Source of the DNA: Vanilla planifolia
Lineage: Eukaryota; Streptophyta; Magnoliopsida; Asparagales; Orchidaceae
Direction: 5' to 3'
NCBI GenBank assembly: GCA_023846275.1
Contig: CM043870.1
Location: forward strand, 8,689,527 to 8,753,526
DNA length: 64,000 nt
The notes below the pieces were generated by a model. The model was not told the DNA's origin. It was given only the letters and a program-made list of their open reading frames with translations, and made no database searches. The translations under genes were made by a program, and so were the position numbers. Of the stretch, positions 36,900-48,150 are shown one piece after another. Every line of letters starts with the position of its first letter. The first letter of the stretch is position 1.

Positions 36900-39062
36900 T
36901 TTGATTGCATAGTTGTAAACCATACAACAATGTTAAACCTATGATTTGTAATGAAATTTTATTCATAGTTGATCTGTAGAAAGAAATAATAGATTCTCCT
37001 ATGTGATTCCTAATGTTTCCACCACCTATAGCACTTCTATTGTTGTGCAAAGTCTTCTAAACAATGTTTAATATTACCTAATTTTTAGAGGGTTTTTATG
37101 TGACGAACTCCATTATTTTGGCCCATTTCAATGAATAGTTTGGGATAATTCTCAATATGAACAACCTAAGATCCTCCTATGATGTTTGAATAAGAGAGAA
37201 GCAACTGAATAATGAATAGCAATTTTTTTAATATTGCAAATATTGACATTAGTTATTAGAATAACCTCCTTATATATCTTAGCATTCCTATCATTCCAAA
37301 TGCTCTAAAAAATTATCAATAGCAAAGTTAGTATAAACTATTTTATAACTAATTTCTTCTTCCTTTGTTCCATCCATGCAATTATTAATTTTGTGATTTT
37401 ATTCATGTAGGGTTGATTGATTTGAAGAATGTTTACATATGTGTTTCATACTTATTTTCTTAATTTATAACTTAAAAGGTATGATCCACAAAGACTTTAT
37501 TGGGTGCAATTTAGTCATTTGGAAGCTAACTAAAAATTTAATTTCTTCCAAAAGCAATAGGAAATTGTTTAAAATTCTCTATTTAGGGATTGAAATTTTT
37601 AATGGGCAATTTGAGTTTCGCATGTATTGGCTAGATTTGAGTACCAACCTTTTTTTTCTAATTTCCTTCCATATAGTGTGTGTGCTAAAATTACCATCCT
37701 TTATTAGTATCCATATTCTTCTTTAAGTTAAATTTACTATTTTATATCATTCAAAACCATCTCTTTAGTTTTTTGCATGCAAATCAATGTACTGGATGTC
37801 AATGTAATTGCATTGGCTTGTTGATATTTGGTTGTCATGTATCTTGGCCATAAGGAACTATGAGTTATTAGTTTCCAATTGATCATTGCTAAAAAATCAA
37901 CCATCATTTTCTCTATGTTTCAAATCCAAGACTATTTTCCTTAATTGAGAGGTTTAATTTATTCCAAAATTACTAATGATGCTTGTGATTATCCTTTTAT
38001 CAACCCATAGGAACTGGTTTATGATCTTTTCAATTTTTTGTAAAACTAAGCTAGGTGGAGTCATTGTCATTAGAATAAATAAAGTAATTGGTGCAAGCAT
38101 ATGTTTGACTATTATGAGCTTAACACCCATTAATAACATTTTTCTCTTCCAACTTGTTATTTTATTGTGGACTTTATCAATTAAGCTCTAATAATGTATC
38201 ACTTTTTTCTTAACAATAAATATCTAACAAAATAAATATGACATTGGTAGTTTTATTTTCTAAAATCCTAATGCCTTACATATCCTAAATACATGGCTGA
38301 AAATTATTATGTTAACAAAACACCTTATTTTTATACTTATTAATTTGAAGATCGATTAAACTTTCAAAGATTTCCAAATATTTGTGTGGATTATCAACCA
38401 TTTTTAGATCACCTCTATTGAGTATAATTATGTCATCTACATATGTAAGATGGGAAATGGCTAGGTACTTTTTGTGTTGTTTATATCTCACCATTTTCTT
38501 TTGCATAATGAACTCTATTAAACTTCTACTAAACTCTTCCATATATAATGCAAAAAAGTAAAGGGGAAAATAGTTTACCTTGTTTTAGGCCTCGTGGTGG
38601 TTCAAATTATATTCTTGACTTGCCATTGATGATGACTGAGATCCATGTGTTTCTTAGATAGCTTGTGTGTAAATTAATTACTTTATTTTAAAAATTAAAT
38701 TTAAAAAGTACCTTGAAAAGAAAATCCCATGAAACATAATCAAATGTATTCTTAAGATCTAGCTTGGTAATACAGTTGCCTTATTTTTTTTTTCTTAAGA
38801 GAGTATATTAATTCTTGTGCCAAAAGAACATTATCAATCATGTCGTTTCCTTTGTTGAAGTTGAAGCATGTTTGTCTTGGTGAGATAAGCTGAGGTAAAA
38901 TTTCTTTCTTAGTGAAAATGCATAGGCTTATAGATCTAAAATCTACAATTGAATCTTGGTTTACAAATTTAGAAATTAGTATGACATTTGTGTTTGAGAT
39001 TCCATTTGGAATCATCAAACAACTTAAGAAGTCTTTAATTACGTTCAAAACATCCATTGATA
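36900..39062 (-). pseudogene. Old LINE ORF2, distal part (RT to zf-RVT)
   Basis: Minus-strand frames run in LINE order from right to left. At 39057-38752: VLNVIKDFLSCLMIPNGISN, VILISKFVNQDSIVDFRSIS and LPQLISPRQTCF, which belong to RT motifs 1-2. At 38542-38312: HLTYVDDIII, the RT catalytic motif with YVDD at 38443-38432. At 38139-37954: IEKIINQFLW, typical of the region after RT. At 37304-37266: SIWNDRNAKIYKE, typical of the zf-RVT end. Many stops and frameshifts show great age, and the base composition has drifted to the AT-rich background. The right end at 39062 is where gypsy-2 inserted. The upstream part continues at 44965. The 3' end and poly(A) could not be located. Confidence 0.8.
39058..39062. 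repeat. Candidate target duplication of gypsy-2, left copy
   Basis: TGATA here and TTATA at 44965-44969 flank gypsy-2 and differ at one base. They lie at the two broken ends of the same LINE ORF2, so the position is supported independently of the five-base match. Confidence 0.5.
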
Positions 39063-40542
39063 AATGATATATGATGAAATGCTAAAACCTATTTTGGCTC
39101 ATAGATAATTAAGAAGGGCTAAAGCTTCAATAATCTGTCCATATAAGGAACTACCCAAAGGTGTTATAAGTTTAGGATAAAAAATCTTAGGATAGTCGAT
39201 AAGTAAGAACTTTCCAGAATTCAAGGGCTTACATTGAATTTTAACATTAGAGATCTCAACCTAAAGAAAAAATGATTTAAGCAATACAGACCTTATTACT
39301 CTCATTGGTGGTGAAGTGATAGGGTACACAAACAAATGGAGTTTGTAGAAGGCCAAAAAACAAATCACATAGTCATTTACATAAATTAAAAACTTGGATG
39401 CAATGATTAAATTTTTTTGGAATAAAAAAGTGAAGTGATTAGAAATTTTTCTAGTAATTTGATGCTTTATGTGGGTGTTGGATAATGAGTCAAGATCTCT
39501 CATTTTAATTCTCTTGCTCACATTTTTAAAAAAAACTTTAGAATCACACTATCAAATTGTGTGCACTGATAGCACCTTGTTACTTCATTCAAAAATTCTT
39601 AATCATTTATAATATGATGAGCATTCATATTTATAGATACCTCAAAAGTACAATAATAATTTTACTAACCTAGGAATATGAAAAAAAATATTCTTTCAAA
39701 ATTCTAAAGAATATTTTAGAATTCCAAAAGTCATTACAATATACAAAATAAATTTATTAAATTTTTCCAAAAAAACCTTAAAAAACTAAATTAAAAAAAC
39801 TAAATTAAAAAACTATAAAATTAATTATCGTAAGAAATTCCTAAAAAGAATGTGCATTTCGAGAAACTGTAATGATGAGGGATGAGACAATAGGCAATGT
39901 AGTTGGCACAATGTGAGTGGATTGGTGCATTTCACTTTGGCTCCTGTTTCAGTGGGCATCACAATCATTACAGCACGGGTGAAGAGGTGTCAACATTAAG
40001 TCTAGCTTTCAAGTTTGTGTGAATCAAACAGAATCAACGTGGGTTGTTAAGTTAGTGCTTTCATGGATTAGGTTTGCACAATTTGAGCTAGTTATTGAGT
40101 TTGAGGGACTATATAGATGAAGTAGACAACGACTACAACTATTAATAGTGGCAATAATCATGACAAATGGTGGACCATGATGAAAAAAAACCACAAAACT
40201 CAATTTTATGGCTTTTTTGAAGTAATATTCAACTAAATTTTACATTGATAGAATTAAGAGATGACATATAGCAAATATAAAGCTAAAAATATATAAAATA
40301 CTATTAATTATTATTGTAATGATTTAAACTAAATTGTAGATGTAATTAACTTGATGAACTAATGAAATAAAACTAAAAAATGTAATAAACAAGGGTTAGC
40401 TACAATTAATTGTCATAATGGTAATGATAACAAAGACTAATGAGAAGTAGAATAATCAATCTTAGCATAACTCTAAGTTTATATAGGACTAGTATACCTC
40501 TAAGTGAAAGTTTTGCATGATGTATTAGGTGCTACTATGTCA
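39063..40542 (-). repeat. Left (3') LTR of gypsy-2
   Basis: Aligns with 43577-44964 and with both gypsy-1 LTRs. It ends CTATGTCA at 40542. Next to it on the inner side is the purine tract, minus-strand TGAGGAGGA at 40543-40551. A minus-strand TATAAATA lies at 39628-39635. The outer edge was fixed by alignment with the TGTCG end of the gypsy-1 LTR. Confidence 0.75.
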
Positions 40543-40551
40543 TCCTCCTCA

Positions 40552-41835
40552 GGTAGAAAAGAGCTCAATGTTAAGAAACTAGGGTGAAATCTTGGCTATT
40601 GCTCTAACAAGCAATGAAGTTTTTCCTCAATAATCCAAGTATTGTCATAAGAGGAATAGCCTCACCAACATACCAAAAGTCTTTATTGTACTTGATTTTA
40701 TATGAAAATTATTTGATCATCTTAGATTTGTTCCACTTGGTCTCTCAACTCAATAAATGGGACTAAATATTTTAATGTGATAGATTCACTTGATAATGAT
40801 GGTGAAGGCTCAAAAGGTTTACAAGTATTATGCATAGTTTTGTATAAAATAAAAGATCCTAAATATTAAAGATAATAATAATTCCATAATCTTCAGATAA
40901 ACCTAAACATATGCATTGATACATTTTTTTTTCATAATTCTAAATTGTTTGGCATCATTAGTATGGAATTTTTAGGGTTCTTAATAGGAATCTCACAGGT
41001 CTAATATTAATCATCACAAAATCACCCTTAACAAATTTTTTAAGTTATCTATAAACATCTACTAGTTAATTATATATTTCATTTTTTAAATTAATTTATT
41101 TGAAAAAATGTTTAAGTAATAATGAAATATGATTAGAAAAAAGCTTAACAAATTTAGAAGTGTAGAAATCCTAAGATAATATAATCAAATCAATAGGACT
41201 TTGAGGATGATTTTTAAACCAAATTTTAAAAGAACTCAAACTCATTGTTCAATTAATAAATTTAATGTACAATAAAAAAATGGTCACAAGTTGAAACATA
41301 TTGCCTTATTAGGTTATGAAAAAGATGGTTTAAATTTTGTTTGACTAAATTTTGTTCGTTCATTTAGGGACAATAAGTTGATAAAAATTTAAGTTTTATA
41401 TGAACTAATGGATTTACTAAATAAAGTGATAAATATGGCAATATGGTGACAAGAACTAGATCTATAATATATTGAATAGCTTTTAAAGCTGGGAGTGTAT
41501 CTGCCAAGTCTTCAAGAAAATATTTGTAAATTCTTTCAACAATAGTTTGATAATGGATAGTTGGGTGTGTATACTAGTACAAGCTTCCCTAATTGCCACA
41601 AACCAAATGACTTTAACACTAGTTATATCATTCTCAGCCTCAACTAGTGAAATAGTATTAAGCAATTTTCCTTTTTCTTTATGTTTTTGGAACATTTGGA
41701 TTAGAAAGTGTCTTTGAGGGTTATGAAGGATATAACATGATCTTATTTTTTTATATATGAAAGTAACTGTATTCGCTCTTCCATTTAAGATAGAATCTCG
41801 ATCGTATAACTAAGGTCTTCCTAAAATAAAGCAAC
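40552..41835 (-). pseudogene. Gypsy pol remnant of gypsy-2
   Basis: From right to left on the minus strand: the protease tail CFILGRP, a stop, then LYDRDSILNGRANTVTF at about 41840-41770, where TAG replaces the expected Trp codon; then LLLKEFTNIF and DLADTLPALKAIQYIIDLV at about 41560-41440, the leader that precedes RT in plant gypsy polyproteins; then, without an RT core, decayed integrase-end and pol C-terminal sequence homologous to 7360-8080. The jump from RT leader to integrase end is at the same place as in gypsy-1. Confidence 0.65.
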
Positions 41836-42289
41836 TTACTACATTGGGATAACATCACACCATAATTTCTCAAAGTATTGACCAAACTTTAAGGAAATGC
41901 AACACCATTGTTGTATGAAAATTAAGGTTTTGGCAATCTAAGATACTTTGTATGGGTGGTAATGGTTTGTGAGCATTAAAACTATTCTTTTAATATTTTT
42001 TTATGTTATGGCATTGATATGGCTATCACTATCTATAATAATCTTATAATGTTGGCCTTTAATTCTAATGAAGGTACTAAATTTATTAGTTTATTACCAA
42101 TCTTCAGATGATCTTGGTATAATCAAAGTGCATCTTGTAACAAATATGGGTGGTTTAATATAATGAGGACTTTTACCTTGTACTTGTAAGTCTTCTTTAG
42201 CCTCTTTATCTAGATGTACAACCTATTATTTCTTAACTTTAATGCTTTCTACTAATTCTTCTTTTATGTCTAGATAGGGCTCTCTTGGG

Positions 42290-43010
42290 ACATTGGGTGA
42301 CAGCATGCTCTCTCTCATGACAACAATAACACTCAACTCTAAAACTAGTAGATGATTTGTTTGAGGGTTAGATTTTATGGGTTGGTGGTATAGGGGGATG
42401 GGCATGGGTTTCTTATGAAGTAAAAGTAGTAGAAATATTTGAAATAATGGTACAAGTTTAGGGTGAGAAGTGGATGAAAAAATCTCTCTTATCGATAATC
42501 AATTTTCTAAATCTTTCTTATCATAAGCCACTTTATATGTCTTCTCTAAACTAATAAGATTTCTTAAGTATAACTCAACTTGAATAGTCTCTCTTAGCCT
42601 GCTCAAAATAAAGATAATAATACTTGATCTGACTCTTGTACACCACATTTTAAGTATATAATTCTCAAATTTAGCAATATAATTGTTAACAGTCTTTCAA
42701 TCTTTGGATAAGCATTATTAATTATCCAAAAGTTTACTTAAATAAGAGGTAGGCACATATTTAGATCATAGGCAAATCTTGAGTTCCTCCAGTGATTAAG
42801 ATAATGCTTGATCTTTGTCAAGATATCACGTCTCTAATATGTGAATAAATAATCTAGCATATGATGTGACCCTAGTTTTTACAAAGTGATACTTTCGATG
42901 TTCACTAACATCATGCCAATCAAAATCATGTTCCATTCTCATCCCAATCTTGATATGCTCTATGGTCTAAACTACCATCAAATATAAAGCTTTTATCTTA
43001 AATATGTTCA
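42290..43010 (-). pseudogene. Gypsy gag with CCHC zinc knuckle
   Basis: The minus strand reads, in order, HDFDWHDVSEHRKYHFVKTR followed by VTSYARL (Retrotrans_gag core), LEELKICL and YVPTSYLSKLLDN, then YIAKFENYILKM, LSRLRETIQVELYLRN and LEKTYKVAYD, all in the positions usual for plant Ty3/gypsy gag. It ends in a zinc knuckle at 42331-42290 reading CYCCHEREHAVTQCPKRAL, with all four CCHC ligands kept. A handful of stops interrupt it. Gag would assemble the particle and bind RNA. This is the better preserved of the two gag copies in the family. Confidence 0.75.
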
Positions 43011-43563
43011 CCTAGTGATCATTATCCCTATCATGTCTTCTATCATGGGTATGTAGAGTATATTTACACTGAGGTCAACATTTCACTTGGTTAAGTTCAT
43101 TTTTTGATGAATATTTTCCTAACTTTCGATTCACTTGCCACAAACTTACTTAAGTTATGGGTTCCACTCAATTTATTATCTTTACTTTGTTCTAATTAGT
43201 TTATGTATGTTTCTTAAGTTGCTCTTAGGTCTTGTAAAAAATTATTTAGTTTTAGAATTGTATATTGTATTATTGGGTCCAAGGTTGGTTGTGTTAGTTA
43301 AGAATCAAACATTCTATATTATTTTTTAGACCTATTAATTATTAACTATAGGGTCAGAAAAAAAATTCTTGACTTAAGATCGTAAAGAAAAAAAAATTCT
43401 AAAATATGATAATAAGAGATCATATAAATAAATAAATATTACAGCCCCAAACTTAAAAATATTTTTTTAAAATAACTTTTAACAAATAAAAACAACTACA
43501 TAAGATCAAAAGATACTTGTTTAGCAATACATTAAAATTATGCAAGTTCATAGAGCTAGTCTT

Positions 43564-43575
43564 GCTCTGATACTA
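43564..43575 (-). promoter_or_regulatory. Primer binding site of gypsy-2
   Basis: GCTCTGATACTA differs at one base from the complement of the plant initiator-Met tRNA primer site. It lies one base from the LTR start at 43577. It fixes the orientation of the element as minus. Confidence 0.8.
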
Positions 43576-43576
43576 A

Positions 43577-44964
43577 AGTTAATGTAGCATGAAATGCTAA
43601 AATCAATTTTAGCTCATATATAGTTGAAAAGGGCTTAAGTTGCAGCAATATATCCATATAAAGGCCTACCCAAAGGTGTTGTCGATTTAGGATAGGAAAT
43701 CTTAGAATCGTCAGGCAAGTAAGAACTTTCCCATAAGACAATGACTTGTATAAATTTTTAACATAAGGGATTTTAACCAAAAGAAAAAGTAGTTTAAGTA
43801 ATACACACCCAATTATTCACATTAGTGATAAAGTGACAAGATACGCACATAAGTGGAGTTCATAGAAAGCCAAATATTAAATCGCACTATTACTTACATA
43901 AATTGGAAAATTAGATACGATGATTAAATTTTTCGTAATAAAAAATAGTGCTGCTAAACAAAATTTTTAGTGATCTGATGCTCTTTTATGGATATTGAAT
44001 AATGAGTTGAGATATCTTCTTTTGAGCCTCTCACTTTTCTTCCTATGACACCTTCAAAATCATATCGTTGGATTATTCTCACATAATACACTCATATCAA
44101 ACAAGCTTGGTAGTAAGATTTCATTACTTCATTTAAAAATTCATCATTTATAATATGACAAGCATCCTTATTTATAGAAACCTCAAGGATATAATAATAA
44201 TTTTTCTAATATAAGAATATGAAAGATCTTTTTTGAATTCTAAAGCACATTTTAGAATTCCAAAAATCACTAAAAATTACAAAATAAATACTTTAAATTC
44301 TTCTAATAAAAAATTTTAAAAAATAAATGTAAAAGCTACAAAATTAATCGACATAATAGTTCCCAAACAAGTTGTGTGTTTTAGCCAATGATAACTACGA
44401 GCAGTGAGGTGGCAAGAGGTGCGGAGTGTGGTGTGGACTGATCAACTCATCTTACTTTGCATTCAATTTTGACAGGTGACTCAATTGTTACAGCTTGAGC
44501 AGAGAGGCATTGACAGTTTAGGTCTGGCTTTTAGCTCAGCTTAGGTTAGAAAGAATCAGTATAGATTGATACTGATAGATAACTATGGAAAGTGGTTGAA
44601 ACAGTCCCAAATCTCAATTATAAGTTACTTTTGAAGTACGTTTCGACCAAAATTTGCATAGACAGAATTATAGGATGGTTGAAGGGATGATCTATATTAA
44701 GTATAAAGCTAAAAATATCTAACTATTAATTATTCTTTAAATGACTTCAACTAAATTATAAATATAAATAACTTGATGAACTAATGAAAGTAAATAAAAA
44801 TGTACAATAAATAAGAATCAACTGTGATTGAACCACACAATGATGATGATAACAAAGACTAATAAGAAATAAAATGGTCAATCCAAACATGACTCTGAGT
44901 TTAAATTGGACTAGTAGGCTTCCAAATGAAACATATATGTGATATACTAGATACTATTATATTA
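43577..44964 (-). repeat. Right (5') LTR of gypsy-2
   Basis: About 1.39 kb, aligned along its length with 39063-40542. The terminal TG has become AG, and the end at 44964 reads TATTATATTA where the left LTR has CTATGTCA. A minus-strand TATAAATA is kept at 44169-44176. Confidence 0.75.
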
Positions 44965-45690
44965 TTATAATTTTCTCAAAAATGATTGAAAAAATCCCTA
45001 TTAAATATTTTTGTGCCAAGAGGACTATCCATATTCACATGGATTATTACCTCTTTAAGATCCTCCATAGATCTTCCATTTTAGCAATTGTTTCCTTTCA
45101 TTGATAATGAGGAATTGAATTCAATATGTTGTCATTCTCATTTAATGAATAATGCTATAGCAACTATTTAATATGCTTAGTGGCTAACTCCACAAATTTT
45201 CCTCACAATTGATCCATGTCCTATTGTGATCTTTGATGCTCGTTATTTTAAATCTAGCCCTACAATCTTTAACTGAGGCATGAAAAAATGGTGTTTCTTT
45301 TCTCCTCTTTGAGCAATTTAATCCTAGATTGTTATTACTAGAATCACTTCTCTATCCAATGTTTCTAATAATGTGTTGTTTGCCTGCTCTAATTCATTCT
45401 TTAATTCATCGTTTGGGTTTTTTTAAAATAACACCTCTTTCTACTTGATTGCCTGTTCAGCTGCTCAATAGTCACAAAAATATCAACTGTTCTTTGTTTC
45501 ATTCTCTTAGACATATTTTTAGTTTTTTTTTTTAATTTAATAGCACTGGAAGGCTTTGCTGGAAGGTTCCAATTTCTTTTTATTTTTTGAAGAAAAGAGA
45601 CGTTTCAATCATATATTTTAGAATTTAAACTGCTTCGAATGAGTTGATGATGCCTTGAAATACAGAAAAAATATTTCTTTATAAAAATAT
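44965..45690 (-). pseudogene. Old LINE ORF2, proximal part (linker before RT)
   Basis: On the minus strand from about 45560: KKKTKNMSKRMKQRTVDIF, then DELKNELEQANNTLLETLDR, then SRIKLLKEEKRNTIF, ITSIKDHNRTWI, and MEDLKEVIIHVNMDSPLGT followed by FFNHF near 44990. These match, in order, the segment between endonuclease and RT in plant LINE ORF2 (the KSRIKWLKEGDRNTKFFH region and the start of RT). The next part of ORF2 is found at 39057, on the other side of gypsy-2. No endonuclease is seen further right, so the LINE was probably truncated at about 45.69 kb when it inserted. Confidence 0.72.
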
Positions 45691-45694
45691 TAAC

Positions 45695-46135
45695 CCATCT
45701 TCCTCCACCGAATTTTACCAGGCGGAGATGCCGCATTAAATTGCTCTTGCGGAGGAAACAAGAGTGAAACAGAGAAAACAGTGCAAATAGCTGTCCTGAA
45801 CTGATTGCCTGCTATCGATGCCGGAGAAGACGACCGGAGAACCTTTTAAGGACATGCAGAGAAGAGCATAAAGTGGCTTCGTCTACGTAGAGGTTCCCTT
45901 TCTTACGCGATACAAAAGCCGACGCTCATCCCATTGGCCTTTCGGCGATCTCCAAAGACTGCCGGGCCGTCTCCGGCTCACTTTTTCTGCTCCTCTTTTC
46001 TGGAGCTTCTGCTTTTATATCGAATTTGTGATTGATCTTAGAATTGTAGTTTGATTCTTCTGCATTTGGATCTCAGGAATCTCCAGAACACTGCCATGCC
46101 GAATTTTGGAGGATTATTTATGTTTTGAATACCGA
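45695..46135. other. GC- and CpG-rich island, possible host gene leader remnant
   Basis: This stretch is much richer in G+C and CpG than its surroundings and has no retroelement motif. On the plus strand it resembles a 5' leader. A pyrimidine-rich, intron-like end reaches CAG at about 46077, followed 17 bases later by ATG at 46096-46098, but the frame stops after ten codons at 46126. No longer open frame exists on either strand. It may be the promoter and leader of a lost host gene, or a captured fragment. It borders the truncated end of the old LINE. Confidence 0.4.
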
Positions 46136-46192
46136 CATAAAACGGTAACTTAGAGATGGAAAAAAAAAAAGGAAAAAGAAATATAATTTACT

Positions 46193-46303
46193 TCAAGTAG
46201 AAATATAATGTGACTTGACTATCATGTTGACGCTTCTTTTTTTAAATTTAGTTTTCCATTATGATGTGACTTGACAATCATGTTTATCAAGTAGAAATAT
46301 AAT
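46193..46303. repeat. Two short segments repeated in swapped order
   Basis: A 17-base segment at 46193-46209 recurs at 46287-46303, and a 21-base segment at 46208-46228 recurs at 46264-46284 with one mismatch. In the first place the order is A-B and in the second B-A. This suggests templated filler at a repaired break rather than a simple tandem duplication. Confidence 0.85.
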
Positions 46304-46674
46304 ATACTTCTTGTCAGTTAGGATTTGGTTGAAAAAGGTGTAGTTGAATGATGAAAAATAATAATAATAAATATTTTGAAAATAACAATTATATTTTTTT
46401 ATTCTTTTTAAATGTTTTAAATAAAAAACAAAACATAATAGTTTTATTTTTGAAAAATAATAAGATTTGTTTGCCCACCAACATTACAATAACTTACCTC
46501 AAAGTTGAAGGAATAAGTAAATTTTGTTAAACTGTTTTATTTTTTTGAGAAATATTTTAATAAAAATTTCTTCTCTAAATCAGAGAAGTCCTTAAAATTA
46601 CAAACAAAAATATTAAGAATTATTAAAAAGATTTCTAATATAGGATTTGACTTCAAATTTTAGTAAAAAATTCT

Positions 46675-46675
<1 letters not shown>

Positions 46676-46734
<59 letters not shown>

Positions 46735-46737
46735 TGT
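46676..46737. repeat. (TA)n(TG)n compound microsatellite
   Basis: About 14 bases of TA followed by about 48 bases of TG with one TA interruption near the end. Any open frame through it is an artefact of the repeat. Confidence 0.97.
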
Positions 46738-47849
46738 ACATACGTGTCTTCTATTCACGTTTAAAATTATTTCAAAATATATTGAAATTAAAGTTCAAAA
46801 AGTTACTCATGAATATTAGTGGGTTTTATGACAACAATGGACAATACATTTTAAATAATTTAATTGAAAATTTAACCCATAAATAAAGTTTCATATTCTT
46901 ATTCTTAATTCCATCCTCCTAATGTTATCATCTATTGCATGATTCATGATATCTAATGATTTTCAAACCTTTCTCTTTTTAGTCATCTTTCATACCCAAG
47001 GCAACTTTTGTATTGCTTAAGCATCAATGGAACTTGAACTCAACTACACTCAAACTCAGCTCATCGTTGTTACCACCAATTATAGTAATTAGTCCTTGAT
47101 GAAAAAAATGAATAGGAAAGAGGACCAATGGAGAGAGGAATATAATTATAAACATTTGCAAACAATTTGATTAAGAGAAATAATTATTTTGAAATTTTAT
47201 AATTAAAAATTTTTATATAATATTTAACATATATTAAAATTTATTGACCCTTTTTGTGATGATAAAAATAAAAGAAAAGTGTTTTTTTTCCAAAACTTAA
47301 ACAAAGTAACTTTCATACTAAATAACAATCATTTTATATAATAATAGTAGTAAATAATTAATTTTTTTTAATAAAAATTAAATTTTTTAATCATTTCGTA
47401 TTTTTATTGATTTTATTGAACATTTATTGAAGCATGTTCAATAAACATATAATTTTTTAATAACAATTTTTAAATATTTTTTCATTAATAAATTTATAAA
47501 ATATTTTTATTAAAACAATAATAATATAAGAAATATTTAATTTATAAATACTACATAATAATTATATGTGTATAATAATAACTATGGTAAAAAACAAGTC
47601 ATAGCCTTTTTTTCATCATTCATACTACTCTAGATTATATATATTAGCCAGAAGATTTACCTATTGGTCATGAGATAGTGAGTCATTTGAACCATCTCAA
47701 TTGGTTGTCATTTTGACTGTTTCATTGACTTGACTTAGTTACTAAACACCCAATTGAGTTATATTTTTGTAACCAGTGCTTTTTTTATGTTTTGTTCATT
47801 AAAAAAACCAAGGCATAAGAAAGTTTGGTAATTTTATAGTGACCGTTTT
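46738..47849. other. AT-rich spacer without recognisable genes
   Basis: Very AT-rich DNA with stops in all frames. I see no retroelement motif, RNA gene or repeat structure beyond short homopolymer runs. Confidence 0.45.
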
Positions 47850-48150
47850 ATGAAATTATTTTTTGTTACAATAATTATCGTTGACAATCGCTTAACAAAC
47901 AGTCTTATAATGAACATTCGACTTTCAGTTTAACTATCATAGATTCTATTGAATTAACCATCAATTGTAATATAGGCTTTTTTTGGAATAAAATTAAAAT
48001 AAAAATTTATAAGAATAAAATAAAAGTTTGATAAATATATTTCTTTAAAATAAATTTAAAAAAACACAAGTATTAAAAGATTCAAAGTAGCATAAAAGCA
48101 CATGCCACGTGTATCACCAAGCAAATTCAATTTTTAAATTTCCAAACCAG
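47850..48150. repeat. Dispersed repeat of unknown class, copy 2
   Basis: Homologous in the same orientation to about 28860-29180, sharing CAATAATTATC, ACTATCATAGATTC, ATAAATATATTTC and AAGCACATGCCACGTGTATC-like segments. The pair is strongly diverged. No terminal inverted repeats could be found by eye. Confidence 0.5.

Larger units (their letters stand above)
39063..44964 (-). mobile_element. Ty3/gypsy element gypsy-2, nested in an old LINE
   Basis: About 5.9 kb, the same family and organisation as gypsy-1: LTRs at 39063-40542 and 43577-44964, a primer site at 43564-43575, gag with a zinc knuckle, a protease tail, an RT leader and an integrase end. The RT, RNase H and integrase cores are missing in the same place as in gypsy-1. 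The two flanks are consecutive parts of one decayed LINE ORF2 on the minus strand, so the element inserted into that LINE. LTRs and coding parts are decayed, with many stops. Confidence 0.83.

Noticed and set aside
36692..36910. 72-codon minus frame as the RNase H end of the old LINE
   Set aside because: No RNase H motif (the KxNxDG start or HxxREGN-type end) is visible, so it is left unassigned.
43564..43575. tRNA-like GCTCTGATACxA motifs at 3.77, 43.56 and 55.46 kb as tRNA gene parts
   Set aside because: They are complements of initiator-Met tRNA primer sites located at LTR edges. No cloverleaf surrounds them.
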